A stretch of DNA of 64,000 nucleotides from CF-46 sp963760735 (lineage in GTDB: Bacteria; Chloroflexota; Limnocylindria; Limnocylindrales; CSP1-4): positions 1 to 64,000 of the forward strand of contig CAVXEB010000001.1 of assembly GCA_963760735.1 (NCBI GenBank). Reading direction: 5' to 3'. The notes under the pieces were generated by a model. The model was not told where the DNA came from. It did no database searches and saw only the letters and a list, made by a program, of their open reading frames with translations. A program made the position numbers and the translations under genes. Shown piece by piece: positions 15,062 through 23,311 of this stretch (positions are counted from its first letter, which is position 1; the number at the start of each line of letters is the position of its first letter).

Positions 15062-16149
15062 AATCCGTCGCCCTCCTCCTCGTCGCTGTTGTCGTCGTCG
15101 GCTGTGGCACCTCGACGGCCACCCCGTCGCCCGCGTCGACGCCGGCGTCGCCGTCGGCTGCACCGACCAGACAGTCCTCGGGCCCGTCGGCCGAGCCGTC
15201 CGCCAGCCCGTTCGCCGGCACCCCGTCCACCGTCCGGCTCGCCCTCGACTGGACGCCGAACACCGACCACACCGGCATCTTCGTGGCGCGCCACGAGGGC
15301 TGGTATCGCGACTCGGGGATCGACCTCCAGGTCCTGCCGTACGCTACGGCGACGCCCGAGACGCTGATGGCGGCCCACCAGGCGGAGTGCGGAATCAGCT
15401 TCCAGGACTCCCTGACGTTCGCGGTTGCCGCCGGGGCGGACATCGTGTCGGTCGCGGCGATCCTCCAGAAGACCGCCTCGGCGATCGGTGTCCTGGCCGA
15501 CGGTCCGATCCACCGTCCGCGCGACCTCGACGGGAAGACGTACGCGGGCTTCGGCTACCCGAACGAGGTTCCCACCCTCAGGGCGGTCATCCAGGCCGAC
15601 GGCGGGACCGGCGACTTCAAGGTCGCGACCCTCGACGCGGCCGCGTACGAGGCGCTCTACCAGAAGCGGGCGGACTTCACGATCCCGTTCACCGCGTGGG
15701 AGGGCGTCGAGGCGGCGCAGCGCAAGATCGACCTGCGCTACTTCCAGTTCTCGGACTACGGGTTCCCGGAGTTCTACCAGGTCGTCCTGGCGTGCGACCG
15801 ACAGTGGCTCGACAGGGATCCGGATGCCGCCCATCGGTTCATCGGCGCCACGATGCGCGGCTTCCGGTTCGCCGCGGAGCACCCGGACGAGGCAGCGGCG
15901 ATGCTCGTCGCCGAGAACCCCGGCGCCTTCGACGCGAACCCGGACCTGCCGCGAGCGAGCCAGCAGTTCCTCGTGGACGGCACCTACCTGACGGATGCTT
16001 CCGGCAACGTCGGAACCCAGACCCTCGAGCGCTGGACCGGCTACTCGAAGTTCCTGTTCGACCAGGGCCTGCTGGCCAATTCGAACGGCAAGCCCCTGAC
16101 GGCCGCGCCCGACTACGGCCGGCTCTTCACGAACGACTTCCTGCCGTGA
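15058..16149 (+). CDS. thiY: ABC transporter substrate-binding lipoprotein, thiamine pyrimidine precursor (ThiY/NMT1-like)
   Basis: 363 residues. A lipoprotein signal (LLVAVVVVGC, Cys about 16) is followed by a Ser/Pro/Thr linker to about residue 55. The NMT1/THI5-like domain starts VRLALDWTPNTDHTGIFVA and includes GWYRDSGIDLQVLPY, ECGISFQDSLTFAVAAGADIVSVAAI and YQKRADFTIPFTAWEGVEA. This family binds hydroxymethylpyrimidine or formylaminopyrimidine. The TPP riboswitch upstream supports that role. The product is anchored outside the membrane. It overlaps the permease gene by 4 bases. Confidence 0.88.
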   Translation: MKSVALLLVAVVVVGCGTSTATPSPASTPASPSAAPTRQSSGPSAEPSASPFAGTPSTVRLALDWTPNTDHTGIFVARHEGWYRDSGIDLQVLPYATATPETLMAAHQAECGISFQDSLTFAVAAGADIVSVAAILQKTASAIGVLADGPIHRPRDLDGKTYAGFGYPNEVPTLRAVIQADGGTGDFKVATLDAAAYEALYQKRADFTIPFTAWEGVEAAQRKIDLRYFQFSDYGFPEFYQVVLACDRQWLDRDPDAAHRFIGATMRGFRFAAEHPDEAAAMLVAENPGAFDANPDLPRASQQFLVDGTYLTDASGNVGTQTLERWTGYSKFLFDQGLLANSNGKPLTAAPDYGRLFTNDFLP

Positions 16150-16949
16150 CGGATCGCCCGAGCCGGATCCGCCGACTCGGACCGCCGCTGCTCCTGATCG
16201 CGCTGCTGCTCGTCGTGTGGGAGGCGTACGCCCGAGCCTCGGGCGTGAGCCCGTTCGTCCTGCCGGCGCCCAGCCAGGTCCTCGGGGCGCTGTGGGACTT
16301 CCGTGGCGAGGCCGTTCGCCACCTGGTACCGACCGTCGTCGAGACGCTCGTCGGCTTCACGGCCTCGATCGTCCTCGCCACGGCGGTGGCGATCGCGCTC
16401 GACCGCGTTGCCTGGGTGCGGGCGGCGGTCGAGCCGCTCCTGGTCGGATCCCAGACGATCCCGATCGTCGCGATCGCCCCGCTCGTCGTCGTCTGGTTCG
16501 GGTTCGGGCTGCTGCCGAAGGTGCTCGTCGTGATCCTCGTCACGTTCTTCCCGATCACGGTCTCGCTCCTCGACGGCTTCGCATCGACCCCGGCCGACGC
16601 CACGGACCTCCTTCGATCGTTCGGCGCATCGAAGGGCCAGGCGTTCCGCAAGCTCCGCTGGCCGTCGGCCCTGCCGGCCCTCTTCACGGGCCTCCGGATC
16701 TCCGCGAGCTACGCGGTCATCGCCGCCGTCATCGGGGAGTACGTCGGCGCGACGGAGGGCCTCGGGATCTGGATGCAGCTGAGCCAGCGCTCGTTCCGGA
16801 CCGATCTCGTGTTCGCCGCCATCGTCCTGACGGCCGCGCTGAGCATCGCCCTGTACGGGGCCGTCGCCATCGCCGAGCGGATCGTGATCCCGTGGCACGC
16901 GGCGTCCCGAGGGGCGCGCCAGTCGGAACGTGCGTCCGAAGCGGCGTAA
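16146..16949 (+). CDS. thiX: ABC transporter permease for a thiamine precursor (ThiX-like)
   Basis: 267 residues from GTG 16146, overlapping the previous stop (GTGA). About six membrane segments: PPLLLIALLLVVWEAYA first, then VETLVGFTASIVLATAVAIAL and others. The cytoplasmic EAA loop is DLLRSFGASKGQAFRKLRWPSALPALFTGLR. The family is BPD-type permeases of the SsuC/TauC/ThiX group; the assignment to thiamine rests on the riboswitch and the partner. No ATPase gene follows: the next gene is an aldehyde dehydrogenase after 71 bases. The ATPase must be encoded elsewhere or be shared. Confidence 0.85.
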   Translation: MTDRPSRIRRLGPPLLLIALLLVVWEAYARASGVSPFVLPAPSQVLGALWDFRGEAVRHLVPTVVETLVGFTASIVLATAVAIALDRVAWVRAAVEPLLVGSQTIPIVAIAPLVVVWFGFGLLPKVLVVILVTFFPITVSLLDGFASTPADATDLLRSFGASKGQAFRKLRWPSALPALFTGLRISASYAVIAAVIGEYVGATEGLGIWMQLSQRSFRTDLVFAAIVLTAALSIALYGAVAIAERIVIPWHAASRGARQSERASEAA

Positions 16950-17020
16950 CGTAGGCGGACAGTCCGAACGAACGATCGCGCGCGGGCCGGGGACGTCCGC
17001 CGCGCAGAGGAGGCACCCCG

Positions 17021-18472
17021 ATGACCGACACGCTCGAGCGGGTCAAGACATACCAGCAGCTCATCGGCGGCGAGTTCGTCGACTCGGCGTCCGGCGAGAC
17101 CATCGAGGTGATCAACCCCGCGAACGACCAGGTGATCGCGCTGGTCCCGAAGAGTGCGTCGGAGGACGTTGACCGGGCGGTCGACGCGGCCGCGACCGCC
17201 TTCGAGACGTGGAAGAACACGACACCCCAGGACCGCTCGCTGATGCTGTTGAAGGTGGCCGACCTGCTCGAGGCCCGGGCGGACGAGCTCGGCCGCCTCG
17301 AGAGCTCGAACGCCGGCAAGCCGGTGCAGGCGGCGATCGACGAGATGTCGACATCCGTCGACCTCTTCCGGTTCTTCGCCGGGGCCGCGCGGGTCATGGA
17401 CGGCCTCGCCGCGAATGAGTTCCTTGCCGGCCACACCTCGATCATCCGGCGCGACCCGATCGGCGTCGTCGCGTCGATCGCGCCGTGGAACTACCCGCTG
17501 TACATGGCGACCTGGAAGCTCGGACCGGCGCTCGCGACGGGCAACACCGTCGTGCTCAAGCCGTCCGCTCGGACCCCGCTCAGCGCCCTCGCCTTCGCCG
17601 AGTCGCTCGCCGAGGTGTTCCCGCCCGGCGTCGTCAACGTCCTGTCGGGCTCCGGCGCCGACATCGGCGACGCGCTCGTCGGCCACCCGAAGGTCCGGAT
17701 GATCTCGATCACGGGCGACACGGTGACGGGCAAGCGGATCGCGAAGATCGCGGCCGACTCCGTGAAGCGCCTCCACCTCGAGCTGGGCGGCAAGGCACCG
17801 GTGGTCATCTTCGATGACGCCGACCTCGACCTGGCCGCGGAGACGCTCAAGGCCGCGGGCTACTGGAACAGCGGCCAGGACTGCACGGCGGCGACGCGCG
17901 TCATTACCGGGCCCGGCGTCTACGACGACTTCGTCTCGAAGCTGTCGGACCAGGTCCGCTCGATCAAGTGGGGCGATCCGGCCGAGGCGGACGACATCGA
18001 CATGGGCTCGCTGATCGCGCAGGCCCAGGTCGACAAGGTCGCCGGCATGGTCGATCGGGCGCGCGGGTCCGCCGAGGTCGTCGTCGGTGGCGTCCGCCCG
18101 GACCGGCCCGGCTCCTACTACGAGCCGACGGTCATCGCCGGCCCCGACCAGAAGTCCGAGATCATCCAGGACGAGATCTTCGGCCCGGTCGTCACCGTCC
18201 AGCGCTTCTCCGACGAGGAGCAGGCGATCGCGTGGGCCAACGACACGCCGTACGGCCTCGCGTCCTCGGTCTTCACGTCCGACATCGGCCGAGCGATGCG
18301 GGTCGCGAAGGCCCTCGAGTTCGGCCACGTCTGGATCAACGAGCACTTCACGCTCGCCTCGGAGACGCCCCACGGCGGCGTGAAGCAGTCCGGCTATGGC
18401 AAGGACGGCTCGAAGTACGCCCTCGAGGACTACACGTTCGTCAAGCACGTGATGATCAACACCGGCGTCTGA
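17021..18472 (+). CDS. Aldehyde dehydrogenase, gamma-aminobutyraldehyde dehydrogenase-like
   Basis: 483 residues. PWNYPLYMATWKLGPALATGNTVVLKPS is the cofactor region, the general base is Glu in LELGGKAPVVIFDDAD (about residue 251), and the nucleophile is Cys in YWNSGQDCTAATRV (about 287). The NSGQDCTAATR form and PHGGVKQSGYGKDGSKYALEDYT near the end are typical of the aminobutyraldehyde dehydrogenase (PatD/YdcW) branch in putrescine breakdown. The betaine aldehyde branch is the alternative. AGAGGAGG at 17006-17013 gives a strong ribosome site, unlike the leaderless neighbours. No polyamine genes are near, so the pathway is inferred only. Confidence 0.88.
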   Translation: MTDTLERVKTYQQLIGGEFVDSASGETIEVINPANDQVIALVPKSASEDVDRAVDAAATAFETWKNTTPQDRSLMLLKVADLLEARADELGRLESSNAGKPVQAAIDEMSTSVDLFRFFAGAARVMDGLAANEFLAGHTSIIRRDPIGVVASIAPWNYPLYMATWKLGPALATGNTVVLKPSARTPLSALAFAESLAEVFPPGVVNVLSGSGADIGDALVGHPKVRMISITGDTVTGKRIAKIAADSVKRLHLELGGKAPVVIFDDADLDLAAETLKAAGYWNSGQDCTAATRVITGPGVYDDFVSKLSDQVRSIKWGDPAEADDIDMGSLIAQAQVDKVAGMVDRARGSAEVVVGGVRPDRPGSYYEPTVIAGPDQKSEIIQDEIFGPVVTVQRFSDEEQAIAWANDTPYGLASSVFTSDIGRAMRVAKALEFGHVWINEHFTLASETPHGGVKQSGYGKDGSKYALEDYTFVKHVMINTGV

Positions 18473-18483
18473 GCCCCGCCGGC

Positions 18484-18615
18484 CGGCTGTCGCGCCTGAA
18501 CGACGCTGGACGTCGTTGGCCCCTGCGGTGCTCGCTTACAGGCCTTGAAGCCTGCGCGCTCCGCTCCTCGGGGCCGCCTCGCCAGCGTCGCCCTTGCGCG
18601 ACGAACGCAGTCGAC
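18484..18615. repeat. Dispersed intergenic repeat, copy 1
   Basis: About 130 bases between two genes match 25552-25675: shared words include CGGCTGTCGCGCC, CCTGCGGTGCTCGCT (CCTGCGATGCTCGCT in copy 2), GCTCCGCTCCTCGG and AACGCAGT. This copy has inverted arms CGACGCTGG and CCAGCGTCG. It carries no frame. It may be a small mobile or REP-like element. Confidence 0.6.
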
Positions 18616-18639
18616 GCAACCGGACTGTCGCGTCGGCAT

Positions 18640-19611
18640 TCAGCCCGCGATCGTCGCCAGGGCCTCCTTGATCTCGCCGATCGCGCCGATCGTCTCGACG
18701 TCCCACGGCGATCGGAAGATCAGGATCGGGTGGCGAACGCCGACAGCGGCGTACCCGGCGAGCCCGGCCGCGACCGCGTCGACGGGTCCGCCGACGAGGA
18801 GCCGGCCCTCGCCCTCGCGCGGGTGATGGGTCGCGACATACGACGCCCAGACGCGTTCCGCCTTGGTGGGTGAGTCGCGGACCACGACGTTGAGGTTGAC
18901 GCTCCGCTCGATCTCGTCGGCGTCGCGCCCGATGGCGTCGCAGTGGCCGCGGAGGATCGCGTCGCTCGCGGCGATGCTCTCCGGCGAGCCGTAGGCGTTC
19001 CAGATGTCGGCGTGGCGGGCGACCAGTGGCAGGGTCTTCGTCGGGCCGGATCCGCCGATCAGGATCGGGATCCGCGGCTGGACCGGCCGCGGCGCCGCCA
19101 GCGCGTCGCGGAAGGAATAGAACCGGCCGTCGGCCGTGACCCGCTCGCCGTCGAGCAGCCGCCGGATCAACGGAACCGCTTCGGCGAGCCGGTCCAGGCG
19201 CTCGCCGAACCCGGAGCCGAAGTCGATCCCGAACGCCCGGTGCTCGTCCTCGAACCAGCCGCCGCCGAGCCCGAGGATCGACCGGCCGGCGCTGATGTGG
19301 TCGATCGTGAGCGCGAGCTTCGCGGTCAGCCCCGGGTTCCGGATCGTGTTGGCGGCGACCAGGAGCCCGACCCGGGCTCGATCTGTGACGGCCGTCACGC
19401 CGGCCAGCGTCGCCCAGCCCTCGAGCTTCGCGTCGTCGCGGCTGCCCTCGTCGGCGAGGAGATGGTCGTCGATCCAGAGGTCGTCCGCGCCGGCCGCCTC
19501 GGCCGCGACGACCGCGTCGCGGAGGGACGGCCAGTCCGTCCGCTGGACCCAGAACGCGGCGCCGATCCGGACCGGGTGTCGGGGCGACGGAGCGTTATCC
19601 AGATCGGGCAT
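18640..19611 (-). CDS. LLM class F420-dependent oxidoreductase
   Basis: 323 residues from ATG 19611. Luciferase-like TIM-barrel features are clear: VRIGAAFWVQRTDWPSLRDAVVAAEAAGADDLWIDDHLL, then LLVAANTIRNPGLTAKLALTIDHISAGRSILGLGGGW near the middle, and RIPILIGGSGPTKTLPLVARHADIWN. This pattern is typical of the actinobacterial/Chloroflexota F420-using subgroup. The coenzyme and substrate are inferred from family; FMN-type members exist. The gene is divergent from mutY with only 23 bases between start codons. Confidence 0.85.
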   Translation of the reverse strand: MPDLDNAPSPRHPVRIGAAFWVQRTDWPSLRDAVVAAEAAGADDLWIDDHLLADEGSRDDAKLEGWATLAGVTAVTDRARVGLLVAANTIRNPGLTAKLALTIDHISAGRSILGLGGGWFEDEHRAFGIDFGSGFGERLDRLAEAVPLIRRLLDGERVTADGRFYSFRDALAAPRPVQPRIPILIGGSGPTKTLPLVARHADIWNAYGSPESIAASDAILRGHCDAIGRDADEIERSVNLNVVVRDSPTKAERVWASYVATHHPREGEGRLLVGGPVDAVAAGLAGYAAVGVRHPILIFRSPWDVETIGAIGEIKEALATIAG

Positions 19612-19617
19612 CGGGCG

Positions 19618-19627
19618 ATGGTACGCT
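19618..19627. promoter_or_regulatory. Overlapping divergent -10 boxes of the LLM gene and mutY
   Basis: TACCAT (minus, complement of 19618-19623) lies six bases before ATG 19611. TACGCT (plus, 19622-19627) lies seven bases before ATG 19635. They share the TA at 19622-19623, so the two promoters cannot be melted independently. Confidence 0.55.
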
Positions 19628-19634
19628 CGGCCGG

Positions 19635-20543
19635 ATGCCGGTCGCCCTCCCGCCCGACGCACGCGCCGCGATCCTCGCCTGGTACGACGCAGGCGGCCGA
19701 TCCCTCGCCTTCCGCGAGACGCGCGACCCGTACGCGATCCTCGTGTCGGAGGTGATGGCCCAGCAGACGCAGGTCAGCCGGGTCGTTGAGGCCTGGACCC
19801 GGTTCCTGGCGCGGTTTCCGACCGTCGAGGACCTGGCCGACGCGTCGCCGGCCGACGTCCTCCGCGTCTGGCAGGGGATGGGCTACGACCGACGCGCCCT
19901 CAACCTCCGGCGGGCGGCGCAGGTGATTCGCGACGAGCACCGCGGCCGGGTTCCGGACGATCTCGCGGCACTTCAACGCCTTCCGGGGATCGGGCCGTAC
20001 ACCGCGCGGGCGGTGGCTGCGATCGCCTTTCGACGCCCAGCCGGGGCGGTCGACACGAACGTCCGCCGGGTCCTGACGCGATCGCTCGCCGATCCGGCCG
20101 GGTCGCCGCCGCCCGCCGAATGGATCCAGGAGGCGGCCGACGGATCGGTCGACCCGGACCGGCCCGGCGACTGGACTCACGCGGTCATGGACATCGGGGC
20201 GACGGTGTGCCGGCCGGCGAACCCCCGATGCGAGGCATGCCCGCTCGCCGGATGGTGCCGCTGGGCCCGAGCCGCAGAGGGCGCGACAGCCGGTGGGCGT
20301 CCCGTCCTCCGCTCGTCCCGACGCGCTCCGGCTCCCGCCTTTGCCTCGACCACGCGCTGGCTCCGCGGCCGGATCGTCGATCGCCTCCGGGCGGCGGATG
20401 ACGGCGCGTGGACGGTGGTCGACGGCCCGATCGGCGACCACGATCCGGTCGCTGTCTCGCGGGCGTTGCGGGCGCTCGCCCGCGACGGGCTGGTCGAGAT
20501 CGCCGCCGACGATGAGCACACCGCCCGGCTCGCCACCGCCTGA
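19635..20543 (+). CDS. mutY: A/G-specific adenine glycosylase (MutY), short form
   Basis: 302 residues. It removes adenine mispaired with 8-oxoguanine. The catalytic Glu39 lies in SEVMAQQTQV, the helix-hairpin-helix is LQRLPGIGPYTARAVAAIAF (about 113-132), and the catalytic Asp140 is in VDTNVRRVL. A [4Fe-4S] cluster is bound by Cys192, 199, 202 and 208 (C-X6-C-X2-C-X5-C). The usual C-terminal MutT-like domain that recognises 8-oxoG is lacking; instead there is a short region of about 90 residues resembling a winged helix (TTRWLRGRIVDRL). Leaderless start at 19635. It begins a run of same-strand genes through glpK. Confidence 0.9.
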   Translation: MPVALPPDARAAILAWYDAGGRSLAFRETRDPYAILVSEVMAQQTQVSRVVEAWTRFLARFPTVEDLADASPADVLRVWQGMGYDRRALNLRRAAQVIRDEHRGRVPDDLAALQRLPGIGPYTARAVAAIAFRRPAGAVDTNVRRVLTRSLADPAGSPPPAEWIQEAADGSVDPDRPGDWTHAVMDIGATVCRPANPRCEACPLAGWCRWARAAEGATAGGRPVLRSSRRAPAPAFASTTRWLRGRIVDRLRAADDGAWTVVDGPIGDHDPVAVSRALRALARDGLVEIAADDEHTARLATA

Positions 20544-20581
20544 CGCGACCAGGGACGATCCGCCGACGCGGACATCCGCGC

Positions 20582-20587
20582 TACGCT
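20582..20587 (+). promoter_or_regulatory. -10 box TACGCT before nnrE
   Basis: TACGCT lies six bases before GTG 20594 and nine before ATG 20597. Confidence 0.45.
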
Positions 20588-20593
20588 TCGGCC

Positions 20594-21412
20594 GTGATGC
20601 CCACCGTCCCCGGCATGCGCTCTGCGCCCGATCGTCCGGGCGAGCGGCTGCCCGCGGACGACCCGGAGCTGTTCGAGCTCGACCTGCGCGGGCTCCGCAG
20701 CCATTGGGCCTCGGCCGCGAGCCGCCCGCCGATCGGCGCCGCCGCGATGACCGGGGCGGACCGGCGGGCGCAGGCCCTCGGCGTCCCCGGCGAGTGGCTG
20801 ATGGAGCACGCCGGGGCGGCGGTCGCGGCGGCCGCCCACGCGCTCGCAGTCGACACGGACCGCTGGGGCCACGGCCCGATCGTGATCCTGTGCGGCCCCG
20901 GCAACAACGGCGGCGACGGCCTGGTCGCTGCCAGGCGCCTCGCGATCGCGGGCGCGCGGGTCGTGGTCGTGCTGGTCGCCGCGGATGCCCGACCGTCCAC
21001 GCCTGACGCGGCGAAGAACTGGGACCGCATCGTGCGCGACGAACGGATCACGATCGTCCATGCGCCGGTCGCGCGGGACGTCCAGCGCCTCGGGAACGGC
21101 ATCGAGACGTCGGCGATCGTCGTGGACGCGCTCCTCGGCACCGGTGTCGTCGGCCAGGTCCGCGAGCCGATCCGGTCCGCCGTCGAGCTCGTCAACCGCG
21201 CCCGCGCGGCCATGGTGCCCGTGCTCGCAGTCGATACGCCGACGGCGGTCGACCTCAGCTCCGGTGACCCGTCCGATCCCGCCGTCCGGGCCGACCTCAC
21301 GATCACATTCCATCGGCCGAAGACCGGCCTCCTGACGCGGAACGGGAAGGCCCTCGCCGGCCGCGTCCTGGTGGCGCCGATCGGGATCCCGCTCGAGGCG
21401 GATCGTGGCTGA
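20594..21412 (+). CDS. nnrE: NAD(P)H-hydrate epimerase (YjeF N-terminal domain)
   Basis: About 272 residues; GTG 20594 or ATG 20597 begins it. It repairs NADHX/NADPHX by epimerisation. The signature is VILCGPGNNGGDGLVAARRLA (about 99-119), followed by VVDALLGTGVVGQVREPI and AVDTPTAVDLSSGD. The family's usual start AMTGADRRAQALGVPGEWLMEHAG appears only at residue 51, so a roughly 50-residue polar N-terminal extension is present. The C-terminal dehydratase (NnrD) domain of fused versions is absent. It overlaps the next gene by 8 bases. Confidence 0.88.
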   Translation: MMPTVPGMRSAPDRPGERLPADDPELFELDLRGLRSHWASAASRPPIGAAAMTGADRRAQALGVPGEWLMEHAGAAVAAAAHALAVDTDRWGHGPIVILCGPGNNGGDGLVAARRLAIAGARVVVVLVAADARPSTPDAAKNWDRIVRDERITIVHAPVARDVQRLGNGIETSAIVVDALLGTGVVGQVREPIRSAVELVNRARAAMVPVLAVDTPTAVDLSSGDPSDPAVRADLTITFHRPKTGLLTRNGKALAGRVLVAPIGIPLEADRG

Positions 21413-21656
21413 AGGCACCGACGAGTCGACGGACCGGACGGAGGGGTCGCGCCGCAAGGGCCTGCGGGAGGCGCTCGTCGTCGGTGGGCTCACCGTGCTG
21501 GCCGTGCTGGCCGCCGCCGTCGTGACGTACCTGTTGCCGCCGGATGCTCGAGACGTCGTCTTCCGGACGCCGCTGCTGATCCTGGTCCTGATCGTCGGGA
21601 CGGGCGCCGTCCTGTGGCGGATCACGCGCGCGGGACCCGGCAGCGAGGATCGATGA
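21405..21656 (+). CDS. Small two-span membrane protein
   Basis: 83 residues from GTG 21405: about 22 charged residues, then two hydrophobic spans (EALVVGGLTVLAVLAAAVVTYLL and TPLLILVLIVGTGAVLW). It overlaps nnrE by 8 bases and glpD by 4 (ATGA at 21653-21656), so it is made together with both. No family is recognised. Its place just before a membrane-linked dehydrogenase may mean a role in anchoring or quinone access, but this is speculation. Confidence 0.65.
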   Translation: MAEGTDESTDRTEGSRRKGLREALVVGGLTVLAVLAAAVVTYLLPPDARDVVFRTPLLILVLIVGTGAVLWRITRAGPGSEDR

Positions 21657-23281
21657 CGGGGCCGCCTCTCGAGCAGCGCCGACGCGACCTCGCCGCCCTC
21701 GCCGAGGGGCCGCTCGACGTGCTGGTGATCGGCGGCGGGATCGTTGGCACCGGCTCCGCCCTCGACGCGGCCACGCGCGGCCTCCGGGTCGGGCTGGTCG
21801 AACGCGACGACATCGCGGGTGGGACTTCGTCCCGCTCGTCGCGGCTGATCCACGGCGGGCTCCGGTACCTGGAGCAGTACCGGTTCGGGCTGGTCCGGGA
21901 GGCGCTCCGCGAGCGCTCGCGCGTCCTCCACCTGGCGCCGCACCTCGTCACGATCCAGCCGCTCCTCTTCCCGCTGTTCGGCTGGCCGGTCGCGACCCGG
22001 TTCTTCTACCAGGCCGGGATGACCCTGTACGACATCCTCGGGGCGCGGCACGACGGCGGCTGGCATCGTCACCTCTCGGTCGACGAGGTTCTCGCCCACG
22101 CCCCGCGGATGCGTCGCGAGGGCCTCCGCGGCGGCCTGCTGTTCCACGACGGGATGGAGGACGACGCCCGCTACACGCTGGCGGTCGCCCGGACCGCTCA
22201 GGCCGATGGGGCGACGGTCGTGACCCGCGCAAGAGCGGACGGCCTTCTGGAGAACGGCGGCCGAGTCGCCGGCGCACGCGTCCACGACGTCCCGGGCGGA
22301 GACGACCTCGAGGTCCGGGCGCGGGTGGTCATCGACGCGACCGGGGTCTGGGGTGCCGATCCGGCCTCTCCTCTGTCCGGCGGGACGCGCCTGCTGCCGT
22401 CGCGGGGCGCCCACCTCGTGGTCGCGCGCGACCGGATCCAGAGCGACGTCGGGCTGACGATCCGGGTCCCGGGCAAGGTCGTGTTCCTCGTACCGTGGCC
22501 GCACTTCTGGCTGATCGGCACGACCGACGCGCCGTACGACGGACCGATCGACCGCCCGACCGCCGGGCACGACGAGGTCGACGAGCTGCTCGCGGCCGTG
22601 AACCGGGTCCTCGACGTGGACCTGACCCGGGCCGATGTGGTTGGCACCTACGCGGGGCTCCGGCCGCTGATCGCGCCGTCCAGCGCCGACGCATCGACCG
22701 TCAAGGCGTCGCGAGAGCATCGCGTCGTCGTCGAGCGGAACGGTCTCGTCCGCGTCAGCGGCGGCAAGTACACGACCTACCGGGTGATGGCCGAGCAGAC
22801 GGTCGACGCCGCGCTCGACGTCCTCGGCGAGCGGCCCGCGGACCGACCGACCGGGACGGTTGCCCGGCGTCTCGTCGGCGCTGCGGACCGGCCCGAGCTC
22901 GACGCTCTTGCCGACGAGCTTGCGGCCGATTCGGGGCTCGAGCGCCCGGTCGCCGAGCGGCTCGTCGCCCGACACGGGACCGAGGCCCGCGCCGTGGCCG
23001 ACCTCGGGCGCGAGTGCGGTCTCCTCGGCCGGCTGGTCGACGGCGAAGAGCTCATCGAGGCGGAGGTCGCGTGGGCCGCCCGACACGAGCTCGCCCTGTC
23101 GGTCGACGATGTCCTGTCGCGCCGGATGCGGCTCGTCCAGGAGCTGCCGGACCGAGGTGCTGGCATCGCGCCGCGGGTGGCGGCGATCCTCGGAGCGGAG
23201 CTCGGCTGGGATGATGCCCGGCAGGCGACCGAGGTCGCGACGTTCCTCGACGGCGCCCGCCGCGAGTTCGCGGTGGCGTGA
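21653..23281 (+). CDS. glpD: Glycerol-3-phosphate dehydrogenase (GlpD)
   Basis: 542 residues, FAD-dependent. The dinucleotide fold is DVLVIGGGIVGTGSALDAATRGLRVGLVERDD (about 22-53). GGTSSRSSRLIHGGLRYLEQYRFGLVREALRER is the family signature. WLIGTTDAPYDGP and VRVSGGKYTTYRVMAEQTVDAAL follow. The C-terminal DAO_C domain fills the last 120 residues. It oxidises glycerol 3-phosphate to dihydroxyacetone phosphate and passes electrons to the quinone pool at the membrane. Start ATG 21653 overlaps the previous stop. The stop leads into the coupling repeats before glpK. Confidence 0.93.
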   Translation: MTGPPLEQRRRDLAALAEGPLDVLVIGGGIVGTGSALDAATRGLRVGLVERDDIAGGTSSRSSRLIHGGLRYLEQYRFGLVREALRERSRVLHLAPHLVTIQPLLFPLFGWPVATRFFYQAGMTLYDILGARHDGGWHRHLSVDEVLAHAPRMRREGLRGGLLFHDGMEDDARYTLAVARTAQADGATVVTRARADGLLENGGRVAGARVHDVPGGDDLEVRARVVIDATGVWGADPASPLSGGTRLLPSRGAHLVVARDRIQSDVGLTIRVPGKVVFLVPWPHFWLIGTTDAPYDGPIDRPTAGHDEVDELLAAVNRVLDVDLTRADVVGTYAGLRPLIAPSSADASTVKASREHRVVVERNGLVRVSGGKYTTYRVMAEQTVDAALDVLGERPADRPTGTVARRLVGAADRPELDALADELAADSGLERPVAERLVARHGTEARAVADLGRECGLLGRLVDGEELIEAEVAWAARHELALSVDDVLSRRMRLVQELPDRGAGIAPRVAAILGAELGWDDARQATEVATFLDGARREFAVA

Positions 23282-23311
23282 TGGTCGCCTGATGGTCGCC
23301 TGATGGCCGCG
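23279..23311 (+). repeat. 11-bp tandem repeat forming stop/start ladder between glpD and glpK
   Basis: TGATGGTCGCC occurs at 23279-23289 and 23290-23300, with a third diverged unit (TGATGGCCGCG) from 23301. Each unit starts TGATG. The glpD stop overlaps ATG 23281, which encodes Met-Val-Ala-stop; that stop overlaps ATG 23292, again Met-Val-Ala-stop; that stop overlaps ATG 23303 of glpK. Confidence 0.8.

Noticed and set aside
15387..16145. Long in-frame extension upstream of the permease gene
   Set aside because: It covers the binding-protein gene in another frame, is Arg/Gly-rich and lacks family similarity; the GTGA overlap at 16146 explains the start.
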